60,188 nt of DNA from Bacteroidales bacterium (GTDB taxonomy: Bacteria > Bacteroidota > Bacteroidia > Bacteroidales > F082), in assembly GCA_017439405.1 (NCBI GenBank), contig JAFSJF010000147.1:1-60188 (forward strand), read 5' to 3'. The notes beneath the pieces were generated by a model that was not told where the DNA came from, ran no database searches, and saw only the letters and a program-made list of their open reading frames with translations. Positions 1 to 7,023 of this stretch are shown here, one piece after another. A program made the position numbers and the translations under genes. How positions within the stretch are numbered: the first letter of the stretch is position 1; each line of letters opens with the position of its first letter.

Positions 1-1575
1 GCTGATTTCCTCAAGCCATTCCTGACCGAAGCCGGGCAAGCCGCGACGGTTGGGGGCGACGATGATGTAGTCGTTGGCGGCCATCATCTGGAAGTTCCAA
101 CGGTAGCTCCAGAACTGGCTCACCGTGCTTTGCGGTCCGCCTTCGCAGTAGAGCAGGGCAGGGTATTGCTTGTTGGCGTCGAAATGGGGCGGATAGATGA
201 CCCACACGAGCATGTCCTTGCCGTCGGTGGTCTTCACCCAGCGTTCCTTGACCTCACCCATGGTGAGTTGTGCAAAGATGTTGTCGTTGATGTGCGTGAT
301 TTGCGCGGCCTCGCCCGTGGTGGGGTCGACGCTGAAAAGCTCCGTCGGGTGGCTCATCGACTGGCGACCTGCAATCAGCTTATCGCCGTTGAAGTGTACG
401 GAGACGTAGTTGTGCTTGCCTTCCGTCAGCTTCTTGATTTCGCCGTTTTCGAGGCTGAGGGCGTAGAGTTGGTCGGTGGCATATTTGTCGCTGATGAAGT
501 AGAGCGTCTTGCTGTCGTCGGCCCAGCTGAAGCCCGTGCAGCATTGGTCGAAGCGGGCGGAGTAGTCGGTCTTTTCGCCCGTTTCGAGGTTCATCACGAA
601 GAGGCGTTGCTTGTCGCTCTCGTAGCCGTCGCGTTCCATGCTCTCCCAGGCCATATATTTGCCGTCGGGCGAGATGACGGGGTTGAGGTCGTAGCCCATC
701 ATGCCTTCGGTGAGATTCTTGCACTCGCCGCTTTGGATGATGTATTGGTAAATATCGGTGTTGGTGGAGAGGGCGTAGTCCTTGCCGACCTTCTTGCGGC
801 AGCAATAGACAAAGCTCTGTCCGTCGGGCAGCCACTGAACTTGCTCCATGCCGCCGAAGGGACGCACGGGGGCTTCCCATTGCTCGCCTTGCATGGCGTC
901 AAACGAAGCCTCAAGCTTGCCGCTGCTGATGTTGCCCACGAAGATGTGCCCATAAGTGTCGACCCAGTGGTCCCAATGGCGGTACATCAGGTCGTTCATG
1001 ATGCGGCCCGACGATTTGTCGAGGTCGGGATAGATGTCGGCCACGGTCTCTTTCAGTTTCACTTCCTTGGTGAAGAGCACCTGGGCGCAGTCGGGCGAGT
1101 AGAGGAACCCGTTGATGTCGTCCTTCTCGCTGGAGACGCATTGCAGGCCTGTGCCGTCGGGGTTCACTTCCCACATTTGCATGACGTCGTCTTTCGGCGC
1201 GAGGAAGCCGATTTTCTTGCCGTCGGGACGCCATTGCGGGCTGTATTGGCTGTCGTTGCTCACCACTAATACCTTGTTGTCGCTGCCGTCTGCGTTCATT
1301 ATATATAAGGTGGAGCCGCTGCGGTTTTCAGGCACGCTGTAGTAGGTGACGGCGTAGACGATTTTCGAGTGGTCGGGCGAGATGCTGTAGTCGCCGATGC
1401 GGCCCATGCTCCAGAGCACTTCGGGCGTCATGATGTCCGACTTCAGGGTGAGTTCTTTCGGCCCGATTTTGTCTTTGCCTTTCGGTTCAGTTGTCGGTTT
1501 TTCAGGCTGTTGTGTGTTGCACGATACGATTGAACAGGTGATCATGGCTAACAGGAAAAGTTTGTTTTTCTTCAT
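1..1575 (-). CDS. S9 family peptidase (DPP-IV/acylaminoacyl type), lipoprotein, partial
   Basis: The reading frame is open from an ATG at 1575 to the left edge of the window (525 codons seen), so the C-terminus is missing. It begins with a lipoprotein signal ending in SIVSC (C19). The middle is a WD40-like/DPP-IV beta-propeller with repeated 'SPD' and 'W.pDG' turns (for example YSISPDHSKIVY, QWRPDGKKIGFL, NPVISPDGKYMAW, FSWADDSKTLYF). The last part seen enters the alpha/beta-hydrolase domain: YCEGGPQSTVSQFW followed by APNRRGLPGFGQEW, which is typical of the S9 family just upstream of the catalytic serine. The Ser-Asp-His triad itself would lie beyond the edge, so activity cannot be judged. 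Expected role: periplasmic or surface-anchored aminopeptidase removing short peptides. Confidence is high for the family, low for the exact substrate. Confidence 0.9.
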   Translation of the reverse strand, partial: MKKNKLFLLAMITCSIVSCNTQQPEKPTTEPKGKDKIGPKELTLKSDIMTPEVLWSMGRIGDYSISPDHSKIVYAVTYYSVPENRSGSTLYIMNADGSDNKVLVVSNDSQYSPQWRPDGKKIGFLAPKDDVMQMWEVNPDGTGLQCVSSEKDDINGFLYSPDCAQVLFTKEVKLKETVADIYPDLDKSSGRIMNDLMYRHWDHWVDTYGHIFVGNISSGKLEASFDAMQGEQWEAPVRPFGGMEQVQWLPDGQSFVYCCRKKVGKDYALSTNTDIYQYIIQSGECKNLTEGMMGYDLNPVISPDGKYMAWESMERDGYESDKQRLFVMNLETGEKTDYSARFDQCCTGFSWADDSKTLYFISDKYATDQLYALSLENGEIKKLTEGKHNYVSVHFNGDKLIAGRQSMSHPTELFSVDPTTGEAAQITHINDNIFAQLTMGEVKERWVKTTDGKDMLVWVIYPPHFDANKQYPALLYCEGGPQSTVSQFWSYRWNFQMMAANDYIIVAPNRRGLPGFGQEWLEEIS

Positions 1576-1630
1576 ATTTTTAAGGATTTGGAAATTTGCG
1601 GAATAATAGGGAATAGTAATAACTCGCTTG

Positions 1631-1897
1631 TTATGCTTCGTGGGCATAATTTGCGAAGTTTCCAAGAATCTGTTCAATGTGGATGACTTCGTCGGAATCC
1701 TCAAAGGAAAACCCATTGCCGAGGATATACCATTTCTTCCTTTGTTCCTTGCTTAAACGTTTCACGCTAGGAAACTTCGAAATGGAAACAACGATAATAC
1801 GCCCATCCTGCAAAGCAATCTGCATCTTGCCCCGCATAGGGAAAGAGACATTTTTAATTCGTGGGACTACATCCCAATAACCTTCGATTGTATACAT
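1631..1897 (-). CDS. DUF2442 domain-containing protein
   Basis: An 88-residue protein with the layout of DUF2442: an N-terminal beta-strand, then G-[KM]-x-I-A-L-Q-D-G-R-I-I-x-V, a fixed block 'FPSVKRLSKEQRKKW' and a C-terminal I.IE..L segment. The start codon is only 2 nt downstream of the stop of the DUF4160 gene, so the two are almost certainly co-transcribed from the promoter at 2215-2222. DUF2442 and DUF4160 are frequently found as adjacent small genes in many bacteria and are suspected, but as far as I know not proven, to form a toxin-antitoxin-like pair. No catalytic motif is visible. The family call is from pattern recognition of the short conserved block. Confidence 0.75.
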   Translation of the reverse strand: MYTIEGYWDVVPRIKNVSFPMRGKMQIALQDGRIIVVSISKFPSVKRLSKEQRKKWYILGNGFSFEDSDEVIHIEQILGNFANYAHEA

Positions 1898-1899
1898 TG

Positions 1900-2190
1900 T
1901 TACTCCTTTACTTTTATGCTTTTTACTTTTTCCCCTGCCTTAAACTTTACCCATTGCTTCATCAAATCTTTCCGAAACCTTTTGGCAATCTCAAGAACTT
2001 CAGCCAATTGTCTGTCGGTCAATTCACCCTTTTTAGCAATCTCGACTTGAGGCTCCAACCAAATCTTTCCCAAATCAACTACACCTGCTTTACCAACATG
2101 GACATGCGCACGGTTCTCATTGTTGTCAGAACCATAAAACAAGAAGGTCCAAATCACTTTTGCTGTAGCATAGATAAAAGCCTTAGGCAT
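1900..2190 (-). CDS. DUF4160 domain-containing protein
   Basis: A 96-residue protein. The conserved DUF4160 signature is the strand 'FLFYGSDNNENRAHVHVGK', in which the H-x-H of 'AHVHV' is the family hallmark, followed by a helix with the conserved 'RFRKDLMKQWVKFKAGE' near the end. It is the first gene of a two-gene unit with DUF2442 (gap 2 nt) and starts just after the minus-strand promoter box at 2215-2222. The function of the family is unknown; the tight pairing suggests the two products interact. It could be an antitoxin/toxin component or a house-keeping small binding protein; the sequence does not decide. Confidence 0.78.
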   Translation of the reverse strand: MPKAFIYATAKVIWTFLFYGSDNNENRAHVHVGKAGVVDLGKIWLEPQVEIAKKGELTDRQLAEVLEIAKRFRKDLMKQWVKFKAGEKVKSIKVKE

Positions 2191-2214
2191 AATTGGATGT
2201 TCATTTTAATTTTG

Positions 2215-2222
2215 CAAAAATA
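2215..2222 (-). promoter_or_regulatory. -7 promoter box (TATTTTTG) for DUF4160-DUF2442
   Basis: On the minus strand this reads TATTTTTG, matching the Bacteroidetes -7 consensus TAnnTTTG, about 25 nt before the DUF4160 start. It diverges from the plus-strand promoter at 2274-2281. Confidence 0.6.
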
Positions 2223-2273
2223 AGCAATTTCTTCAAATGTGGACATTTTGCTTACAAGTTTGGAAAAATGTCC

Positions 2274-2281
2274 TATTTTTG
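2274..2281 (+). promoter_or_regulatory. -7 promoter box (TATTTTTG) for the FISUMP lipoprotein
   Basis: TATTTTTG matches the Bacteroidetes -7 consensus TAnnTTTG and is followed by a ~40-nt leader to the ATG at 2323. A TTTG at 2247-2250 is a possible but over-spaced -33 element. Confidence 0.6.
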
Positions 2282-2322
2282 CGCCATAATAAAACAAACA
2301 TTATCAACCAAATCTAATCAAA

Positions 2323-3036
2323 ATGAAAAAAGTAATGAAGGCAGTAGCGACCTTAATGCTAATGGGAACGGCAATGCTTTTCGTCAGTGGATGCACCCCT
2401 GAAGAACCGGCCAATACTTTCACTGTCAGTGGAAGTAATGGAGGACATGATTATGTTGACCTTGGCTTGCCAAGTGGTACGTTGTGGGCTACTTGTAATA
2501 TAGGAGCCGAAACACCCGAAGGCTACGGTGACTATTTTGCATGGGGAGACAACTCCCCGAAGCCTACCTACAATTGGAGTACATACCAGTATTGCATGGG
2601 CGATGGGAGTGCCCTTACCAAATACTGCACCGACCCGATATATGGCTACGACGGTTTCACTGACAACTTAACCGTTTTGATGCCAATTGATGATGCAGCT
2701 TTAGTGAATTGGGGAACGGGTTGGCATGTGCCTACCATGGAACAATGGAAGGAATTGCGCGACAACACGACTCGCGCATGGACGGTTCAAGACGGTGTGA
2801 ACGGATACCTTTTGACTGCTGATAACGGAGGGCAGCTTTTCTTGCCTGCCGCTGGGTATCGTAAGGACGACACGCTTCACAGCGTCGGAGCAGATGGCAT
2901 TTATTGGTCAAGTTCGCTTTATGTCAGCATTCCCGACGGGGCGTATGATTTCGGTTTTACAGCAAGCAATGACTTCGTGGATCTTTACTACCGTTATCAA
3001 GGCCAATCCATTCGTCCTGTCTGCTCCGTAGAATAA
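2323..3036 (+). CDS. FISUMP (Fibrobacter succinogenes major paralogous domain) lipoprotein
   Basis: A 237-residue protein with a lipoprotein signal (MKKVMKAVAT... ending FVSGC, C24). The mature part opens with the family signature GGHDYVDLGLPSGTLWATCN, continues with YGDYFAWGD and TGWHVPTMEQWKEL, and closes with FLPAAGYR...GIYWSSS and SIRPVC. These are the landmarks of the Fibrobacter succinogenes major paralogous domain, which is common in Bacteroidales surface proteins and shares a C-type-lectin/sulfatase-modifying-factor-like fold. Function is unknown, probably surface binding. The gene is monocistronic: it has its own promoter box (2274-2281) and a strong terminator (3071-3122). Confidence 0.85.
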   Translation: MKKVMKAVATLMLMGTAMLFVSGCTPEEPANTFTVSGSNGGHDYVDLGLPSGTLWATCNIGAETPEGYGDYFAWGDNSPKPTYNWSTYQYCMGDGSALTKYCTDPIYGYDGFTDNLTVLMPIDDAALVNWGTGWHVPTMEQWKELRDNTTRAWTVQDGVNGYLLTADNGGQLFLPAAGYRKDDTLHSVGADGIYWSSSLYVSIPDGAYDFGFTASNDFVDLYYRYQGQSIRPVCSVE

Positions 3037-3070
3037 TCCTCATAGAGGCCATAACGACGGGGCATCCCTC

Positions 3071-3122
3071 AAAGCCACCCTCAATAACTCTGAAGAAAAC
3101 GGAGCGGGAGGGTGGCTTTTTT
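3071..3122 (+). terminator. Rho-independent terminator after the FISUMP gene
   Basis: A perfect 12-bp stem (AAAGCCACCCTC at 3071-3082 with its complement at 3108-3119) followed by a run of T to 3122. The loop is 25 nt. Confidence 0.85.
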
Positions 3123-3212
3123 CAATTAATTTGCATGATATGAAAAACTTCCGTATTTTTGCGTGAAAATTTGGGGTTGGATTCCAAATTTTCATAAAAT
3201 AATAGTAAAATT

Positions 3213-3387
3213 ATGATAAACAGAGATTTAAGTTCGGAGTTTTTGCGTCTTTCGGAGTTGTTTCCAGTCGTAACACTGGTAGGATTCCATGAAATCCACA
3301 CAAATCTTGTATGATGGTGTCTTTGAATTGGACTCACCAAACAATGGCTATCTCAATTTTGGAAACGAAAAGGTATATTACCCGTAA
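3213..3387 (+). pseudogene. Remnant of an AAA+ ATPase (DUF4143-type) gene: N-terminus fused to C-terminus
   Basis: The ATG at 3213 opens MINRDLSSEF and, after a one-base shift at the T6 run 3240-3245, continues LRLSELFPVVTL. This is the usual N-terminus of Bacteroidales AAA+/DUF4143 ATPases immediately before their Walker A loop. Instead of Walker A the frame runs directly into 'LYDGVFELDSPNNGYLNF' and stops at 3385-3387, which resembles the C-terminal tail of the same family. I infer an internal deletion of roughly 300 or more codons plus a frameshift. A -7 box TATTTTTG (3154-3161) is retained upstream. The identification rests on remembered family termini, so it is moderate in confidence; the disrupted frame itself is read directly from the sequence. 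Confidence 0.55.
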
Positions 3388-3418
3388 AAATGCCTGTTTT
3401 ATTGCAAAATTTCCAAAA

Positions 3419-3533
3419 ACTTCCTTGAAAAAGTGTTTGATTGCGCAAAAAACTCCCTTGAAAAAATGTCACGTTTTCAAAAAGTCCCTTGAAAAAGTGT
3501 ATCTTTGCAGCCGAAACTCCCTTGAAAAAGTGT
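3419..3533 (+). repeat. Four spaced copies of an ACTCCCTTGAAAAAGTGT repeat around a promoter box
   Basis: Copies at 3419-3436, 3452-3469, 3483-3500 and 3516-3533, spaced 33, 31 and 33 bp (about three helical turns). Between copies three and four lies TATCTTTG (3501-3508 region), a -7 promoter box. The array ends one base before the truncated ORF at 3535. The core AAACTCCCT...GAAAAA is shared with the 23-bp tandem repeat upstream of the intact DUF4143 ATPase gene (22143-22250, read on the minus strand), in the same orientation relative to the gene. Confidence 0.85.
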
Positions 3534-3534
3534 C

Positions 3535-3573
3535 ATGCTGAAACGAAAAATAGAAAATATCCTCTCATGTTGA
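3535..3573 (+). pseudogene. 12-codon N-terminal stub of a second AAA+/DUF4143 ATPase
   Basis: ATG at 3535 directly after the repeat array encodes MLKRKIENILSC and then TGA. 'MLKRKIE..L' is the usual N-terminus of a second, common subclass of Bacteroidales AAA+/DUF4143 ATPases. Nothing of the rest of such a gene is visible before the efp promoter at 3651. I read it as a truncated relic that left its promoter and repeats behind; a functional 12-residue peptide cannot be excluded. Confidence 0.45.
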
Positions 3574-3650
3574 TTTCCTATTTCTATATGGCATTTTTGC
3601 TTACTGATAACTAATCCGCAACGCTTTGAATCACTTTTTTTCATTAATCC

Positions 3651-3681
3651 TTTGGGATTTCCCTGAAATCCACTACCTTTG
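3651..3681 (+). promoter_or_regulatory. efp promoter: TTTG (-33) and TACCTTTG (-7), 19-bp spacer
   Basis: TTTG at 3651-3654 and TACCTTTG at 3674-3681 fit the Bacteroidetes sigma-ABfr consensus with ideal spacing; the ATG of efp is about 50 nt downstream. Confidence 0.75.
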
Positions 3682-3732
3682 CCGCTTCAAATTTTGAATT
3701 TTAAATATTAAATCATTAAATTACAGAATACT

Positions 3733-4296
3733 ATGTTAAGTCAAGATGTTAAGATTGGAAGCGCTGTCCGTTTGGATGGAAAGATTTATTTCTGCATTGA
3801 CTTCCAACATGTTAAGCCTGGCAAAGGCAACACTATCATGCGTATCAAACTGAAGGACGTGTTGAGCGGCAATGTGCTTGAAAAGCGTTTCGACATTGGC
3901 GTGAAGCTCGAGGATGTCCGCGTTGAGCACCGTCCCTATCAGTACCTCTACAAGGAAGGTGAGGACTATATCTTCATGCACACCGAGACCTACGAACAGA
4001 TTCCGATTGCCGGCGACAACATCACCGGCGTGAAGTTCATGAAGGAAAACGACGTGGTTGATGTCGTTGTTGATGCCTCTACCGAGACTATCCTCTTCGC
4101 CGAAATGCCAGTGAAGACCGTCCTTCAAGTGACTTACACTGAGCCTGGTGAAAAGGGCAACACCGCCACCAACGCGCTGAAGGAAGCCACCGTTGAGACG
4201 GGTGCCAAGGTCCGTGTGCCACTGTTCATCAATACCGACGATTTGATTCGCGTCGACACCCGTACGGGCGAATATTGCGAGCGCGTGAAGGCCTGA
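3733..4296 (+). CDS. efp: Elongation factor P
   Basis: 187 residues, the usual EF-P length, with the three beta-barrel domains in order: KOW-like domain I (1-65), central OB domain (66-127) and C-terminal OB domain (128-187). The tip loop of domain I is VKPGKGN with the lysine at position 31, which in other bacteria is the residue that reaches the peptidyl-transferase centre and may be modified. The C-terminal signature 'G.KV.VPLFI...D.I.VDTRTGEY..R' is intact. EF-P rescues ribosomes stalled at consecutive prolines. No EpmA/EpmB or deoxyhypusine-type modification gene is adjacent. The gene has its own promoter (3651-3681) and terminator (4319-4356), so it is expressed alone. Confidence 0.97.
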   Translation: MLSQDVKIGSAVRLDGKIYFCIDFQHVKPGKGNTIMRIKLKDVLSGNVLEKRFDIGVKLEDVRVEHRPYQYLYKEGEDYIFMHTETYEQIPIAGDNITGVKFMKENDVVDVVVDASTETILFAEMPVKTVLQVTYTEPGEKGNTATNALKEATVETGAKVRVPLFINTDDLIRVDTRTGEYCERVKA

Positions 4297-4318
4297 TTGG
4301 ATTTCCTATTAATCTCTT

Positions 4319-4356
4319 AAAGGCAGTTGTAATTCAAATGATTACAACTGCTTTTG
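4319..4356 (+). terminator. Rho-independent terminator after efp
   Basis: Perfect 11-bp stem GCAGTTGTAAT (4323-4333) with its complement (4341-4351), 7-nt loop, then TTTT. Confidence 0.85.
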
Positions 4357-4376
4357 TCGTAAATGTGCGAAAAACT

Positions 4377-4406
4377 GTTGTAGAATGTAATTTTTGTTTA
4401 TCTTTG
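4377..4406 (+). promoter_or_regulatory. Promoter of mntA-hepT: GTTG and TATCTTTG
   Basis: TATCTTTG at 4399-4406 is a clean -7 box; GTTG at 4377-4380 is an imperfect -33 element with 18-bp spacing. The start codon of mntA is about 20 nt downstream. Confidence 0.65.
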
Positions 4407-4425
4407 CACTGAAATCCAATGAGAG

Positions 4426-4725
4426 ATGAGTGACCAAGCTTTGATATTTCTTCTATCCGATTACTTTAAGTCGCAGCCTGTTTTGAAAGCGTGGTTGTTT
4501 GGCTCATTCGCTCGAGGCGAGGCCACCACGGAAAGCGATGTAGATATTTTGGTTGAGTTTGACCACAGTAGCCCCATTGGATTGTTCACATACGCTAAGA
4601 TGTGGAGAGAATTGCAAGAGCGCTTGGGCCGGGAGGTTGACCTCGTAGAGGAAGGAACGTTGCTCCCTTTCGCCGTTGAATCCGCCAATCGAGATAAGAA
4701 GCTGGTCTATGAGAGAACGAGTTAG
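4426..4725 (+). CDS. mntA: MntA-type antitoxin, minimal nucleotidyltransferase
   Basis: A 99-residue minimal nucleotidyltransferase. The catalytic signature is GSFARGEATTESDVDILVEF (residues ~26-45): the GS motif, then the D-x-D metal ligands in SDVDILV, with the third acidic residue in 'REVDLVEEG' (~70). In characterised MntA/HepT pairs the antitoxin transfers AMP groups to a tyrosine of the HepT RNase toxin and so inactivates it. The next gene, hepT, starts inside this one (17-nt overlap), so translation is coupled. The start was chosen because it lies just downstream of the -7 box and gives the full family length. Confidence 0.88.
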   Translation: MSDQALIFLLSDYFKSQPVLKAWLFGSFARGEATTESDVDILVEFDHSSPIGLFTYAKMWRELQERLGREVDLVEEGTLLPFAVESANRDKKLVYERTS

Positions 4726-5059
4726 GGATATTGAGCGCCTGTATCACATTGAAGCAAGCATAGTCCATGTGATGGATTTCCTTGAAGGGAAAACCTTTGA
4801 GGAAATGAAAGGCGATGTTATGTGTTTTCATGCAGTGGTTTACAACATCATGATTATTGGTGAGGCTGCCAATATGCTGACCAAGGAATTCCGTGAGGAG
4901 CATCCGGAAACGCCTTGGCGCAACATCATTGATATGCGCAATGTCCTTGTTCATGGCTACTATATGGCAAGTCCATTGTTCATTTGGGAGACTTGCACAA
5001 ATGATCTTGGGCCACTGCTCGAGCAGGTGAAAGGATATGTTTCGGAATTGAAGAAATGA
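4709..5059 (+). CDS. hepT: HepT-like ribonuclease toxin (DUF86)
   Basis: 116 residues from the ATG at 4709 (MRERVRDIERLYHIE); an upstream ATG at 4676 would add 11 residues but the internal one matches family starts and gives the usual overlap with mntA. The C-terminal half carries the HEPN catalytic motif R-x4-H-x-Y as RNVLVHGYY (residues ~83-91), where the tyrosine is the residue AMPylated by MntA in studied systems. The preceding 'EAANMLTKEFREEHPETPW' is also typical of DUF86. All key residues are present, so the pair looks intact and functional as a type VII toxin-antitoxin module. Confidence 0.88.
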   Translation: MRERVRDIERLYHIEASIVHVMDFLEGKTFEEMKGDVMCFHAVVYNIMIIGEAANMLTKEFREEHPETPWRNIIDMRNVLVHGYYMASPLFIWETCTNDLGPLLEQVKGYVSELKK

Positions 5060-5077
5060 ACAAAACTCCTATTTTTG
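5048..5077 (+). promoter_or_regulatory. lpxD promoter: TTG (-33) and TATTTTTG (-7)
   Basis: TTG at 5048-5050, 19-bp spacer, TATTTTTG at 5070-5077. The promoter overlaps the 3' end of hepT and lies downstream of an alternative ATG at 5056, which argues that lpxD starts at 5104. Confidence 0.65.
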
Positions 5078-5103
5078 CAAGGTCAATACAATATTTAGAT
5101 CCG

Positions 5104-6045
5104 ATGAAAATCCAGAAATCTACCCTAAAATCCATTGCTGAATTGATTGGCGCACAATACGTTGGCGACCCCAAATTCCCTATTACGGGTCTCAATGAAA
5201 TCCACAAGGTGGAGGCGGGCGACATCACCTTTGTCGACCACCCGAAATATTATGCCAAGGCCCTCAACTCGGCGGCTACGGTAGTGCTTATTAATAAAGA
5301 GGTGGATTGTCCCGAAGGCAAAGCCTTGCTCTTGCACCCCGATCCGTTTGACGCCTTCGTGCGCCTGATGCGGCATTTCCGCCCGTTTGAGCCGCAGACC
5401 ACGCCCATCAGCGAGAGCGCGACGATAGGCGAGGGGACGCTCATCATGCCAGGCAGTTTTGTCGGGCATCACACCATCATCGGGAAGAACTGCCTCATTC
5501 ATCCCAACGTGACCATCTACGACCACTGTGTGATCGGCGACAACGTCATCATCCATTCGGGCAGCGTCATCGGGGCCGACGGCTACTATTTCCAACGTCG
5601 CAACGAGGGTTACAAGAAATTCGAGTCGTTTGGTCGCGTGGTCATAGCTGATGATGTTGAAATTGGAGCCTTGTGCAGCATCGACCGAGGCGTCACTTCT
5701 GACACCATCATCGAGAGCGGCACCAAACTCGACAACCACTGCCAGATTGGGCACGACAGCTACATCGGCCACAACTGCCTCATCGGTGCCCATGCCGCCA
5801 TCGCCGGCGTGACGCGCATCGAGGACGACGTCATCCTTTGGGGGCGCGTGTGCGTCAACAAGGATTTGGTCATCGGGACGGGCGCAGTCGTGCTGGCCAC
5901 ATCCGCCGTCGATAAGAGCATCGAGCCAGGCAAGGCTGTGTTTGGCGTTCCCGCGCAAGAGGTCAAGAAACAATGGCGCGAACAGGCCGCGTTGCGCCAA
6001 CTGCCTGAATTTCTGAAGGAATACTACAAAACCCACCAACAATGA
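5104..6045 (+). CDS. lpxD: UDP-3-O-(3-hydroxyacyl)glucosamine N-acyltransferase
   Basis: 313 residues from ATG 5104 (MKIQKSTLKSIAELIG); the longer frame from 5056 would start upstream of the -7 box and is unlikely. Residues 1-95 form the LpxD uridine-binding N-domain (AELIGAQYVGDP, GDITFVDHPKY). Residues ~100-290 are a left-handed parallel beta-helix of hexapeptide repeats (IGEGTLIMPGSFVG, IGKNCLIHPNVTI), with IGADGYYF and the catalytic-histidine segment LDNHCQIGHDS. It transfers the N-linked 3-hydroxyacyl chain in lipid A synthesis. It is shorter than E. coli LpxD (341 aa) at the C-terminus. The next gene overlaps by 4 bp (ATGA). Confidence 0.88.
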   Translation: MKIQKSTLKSIAELIGAQYVGDPKFPITGLNEIHKVEAGDITFVDHPKYYAKALNSAATVVLINKEVDCPEGKALLLHPDPFDAFVRLMRHFRPFEPQTTPISESATIGEGTLIMPGSFVGHHTIIGKNCLIHPNVTIYDHCVIGDNVIIHSGSVIGADGYYFQRRNEGYKKFESFGRVVIADDVEIGALCSIDRGVTSDTIIESGTKLDNHCQIGHDSYIGHNCLIGAHAAIAGVTRIEDDVILWGRVCVNKDLVIGTGAVVLATSAVDKSIEPGKAVFGVPAQEVKKQWREQAALRQLPEFLKEYYKTHQQ

Positions 6046-6959
6046 AAAAGTTCTTTCTCCTTTTAATGCTTTGTGTCATCACTTTGGGCGGCTTTGCGCA
6101 GGACATGAAGACGTACCAATATGCCCAGCGCGACACGCTGAATCTTTACCTCGACTTCTACACGCCTGAGGCCGTGCATGATAGCACGATTTGCTTGGTC
6201 TATGTATTCGGCGGCGGTTTTATTGGCGGCCACCGCGACGGCGAATGGGAGAAGGCCTATTTCAAGCAATTGGTGGACGCAGGCTTCATGGTAGCATCCA
6301 TTGACTACCGTTTGGGCCTGAAAGGTGCGAAAAACCTTGGAATTTTCAACACAGATCCGTTGGAGAAGGCGGTTTACATGGCCACCGAGGATGCGATTTT
6401 GGCTTTGGACTACCTGCTCAAACATGCCGATGAGTTGAAAATCAACAAGAATTATATCGTGATGACGGGCTCCAGCGCGGGCGCCATCACCTCGTTGCAG
6501 ACGGACTATGCCATGTGCAACGGTTACCTCAATTCAGACATCCTGCCCGAGGATTTCCGCTTGGCGGGCGTGGTGGCCTATGCGGGTGCCATCTTCTCTC
6601 ACGAAGGCTTGGTGAAGTATCGCAATCGCGCTCCAGCCCCGACCATGATGTTTCATGGCATGAAGGATAACTTGGTGTCATACAAGGGTTTGAGTCTTTT
6701 TAGCGTTGGCTTTTTTGGCCTTGATGCATTGGTGAAGCGTTTCGTGAGATTCGACTATCCATACTTTGTGCGTCGTTTTGAGGACTACGGCCACAGCATC
6801 GCACTCGCTGGTCCGCTCACGATAGACGACTTGCTCTGGTTTTGCCGACATTATATCCATAACAAGGAGAAAATCCAAGTGGATGGCACCTATACCAATC
6901 TTGATCCCGCCACGATGCCACCGTATGACTACTATACGCCAAAGGATTTGTATAAATAA
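6042..6959 (+). CDS. Secreted alpha/beta hydrolase (BD-FAE/esterase-like)
   Basis: 305 residues with a Sec signal peptide (MKKFFLLLMLCVITLGGFAQ, cleavage after ~20). The oxyanion-hole region is VFGGGFIGGHRDG, a variant of the HGGG motif of carboxylesterases, and the nucleophile elbow is TGSSAGAITS (Ser ~144 as G-S-S-A-G). A likely acid/base pair is GMKDNLV (Asp) and the late DYGHSIAL (His), so a full triad can be proposed. The family includes feruloyl/acetyl esterases and dipeptidyl hydrolases of Bacteroidales. It overlaps lpxD by 4 bp and so is co-transcribed with it, though no metabolic link to lipid A is obvious. A terminator follows at 6976-7003. Confidence 0.75.
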   Translation: MKKFFLLLMLCVITLGGFAQDMKTYQYAQRDTLNLYLDFYTPEAVHDSTICLVYVFGGGFIGGHRDGEWEKAYFKQLVDAGFMVASIDYRLGLKGAKNLGIFNTDPLEKAVYMATEDAILALDYLLKHADELKINKNYIVMTGSSAGAITSLQTDYAMCNGYLNSDILPEDFRLAGVVAYAGAIFSHEGLVKYRNRAPAPTMMFHGMKDNLVSYKGLSLFSVGFFGLDALVKRFVRFDYPYFVRRFEDYGHSIALAGPLTIDDLLWFCRHYIHNKEKIQVDGTYTNLDPATMPPYDYYTPKDLYK

Positions 6960-6975
6960 GTCGCTGATATAAAGC

Positions 6976-7003
6976 AAAATGCCGTCCATATGGGCGGCAT
7001 TTT
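6976..7003. terminator. Bidirectional terminator between the convergent hydrolase and lepB genes
   Basis: AAAATGCCG (6976-6984) pairs with CGGCATTTT (6995-7003); A and T tracts on both sides make it usable from either strand. Confidence 0.75.
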
Positions 7004-7023
7004 GTGTATTGGTTGAGCAGGCT

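Noticed and set aside
130-1269. Long plus-strand ORF (379 codons) at the left edge
   Set aside because: It is antisense to the S9 peptidase, whose minus-strand frame has clear propeller and hydrolase motifs; the plus-strand product has no recognisable pattern.
3122-3340. 72-codon minus-strand ORF before efp
   Set aside because: No family signature; the plus strand there carries the ATPase relic and a promoter box.
5056-5103. N-terminal extension of LpxD from ATG 5056
   Set aside because: The promoter -7 box lies at 5070-5077, downstream of that ATG, and the extra residues do not match the family start.
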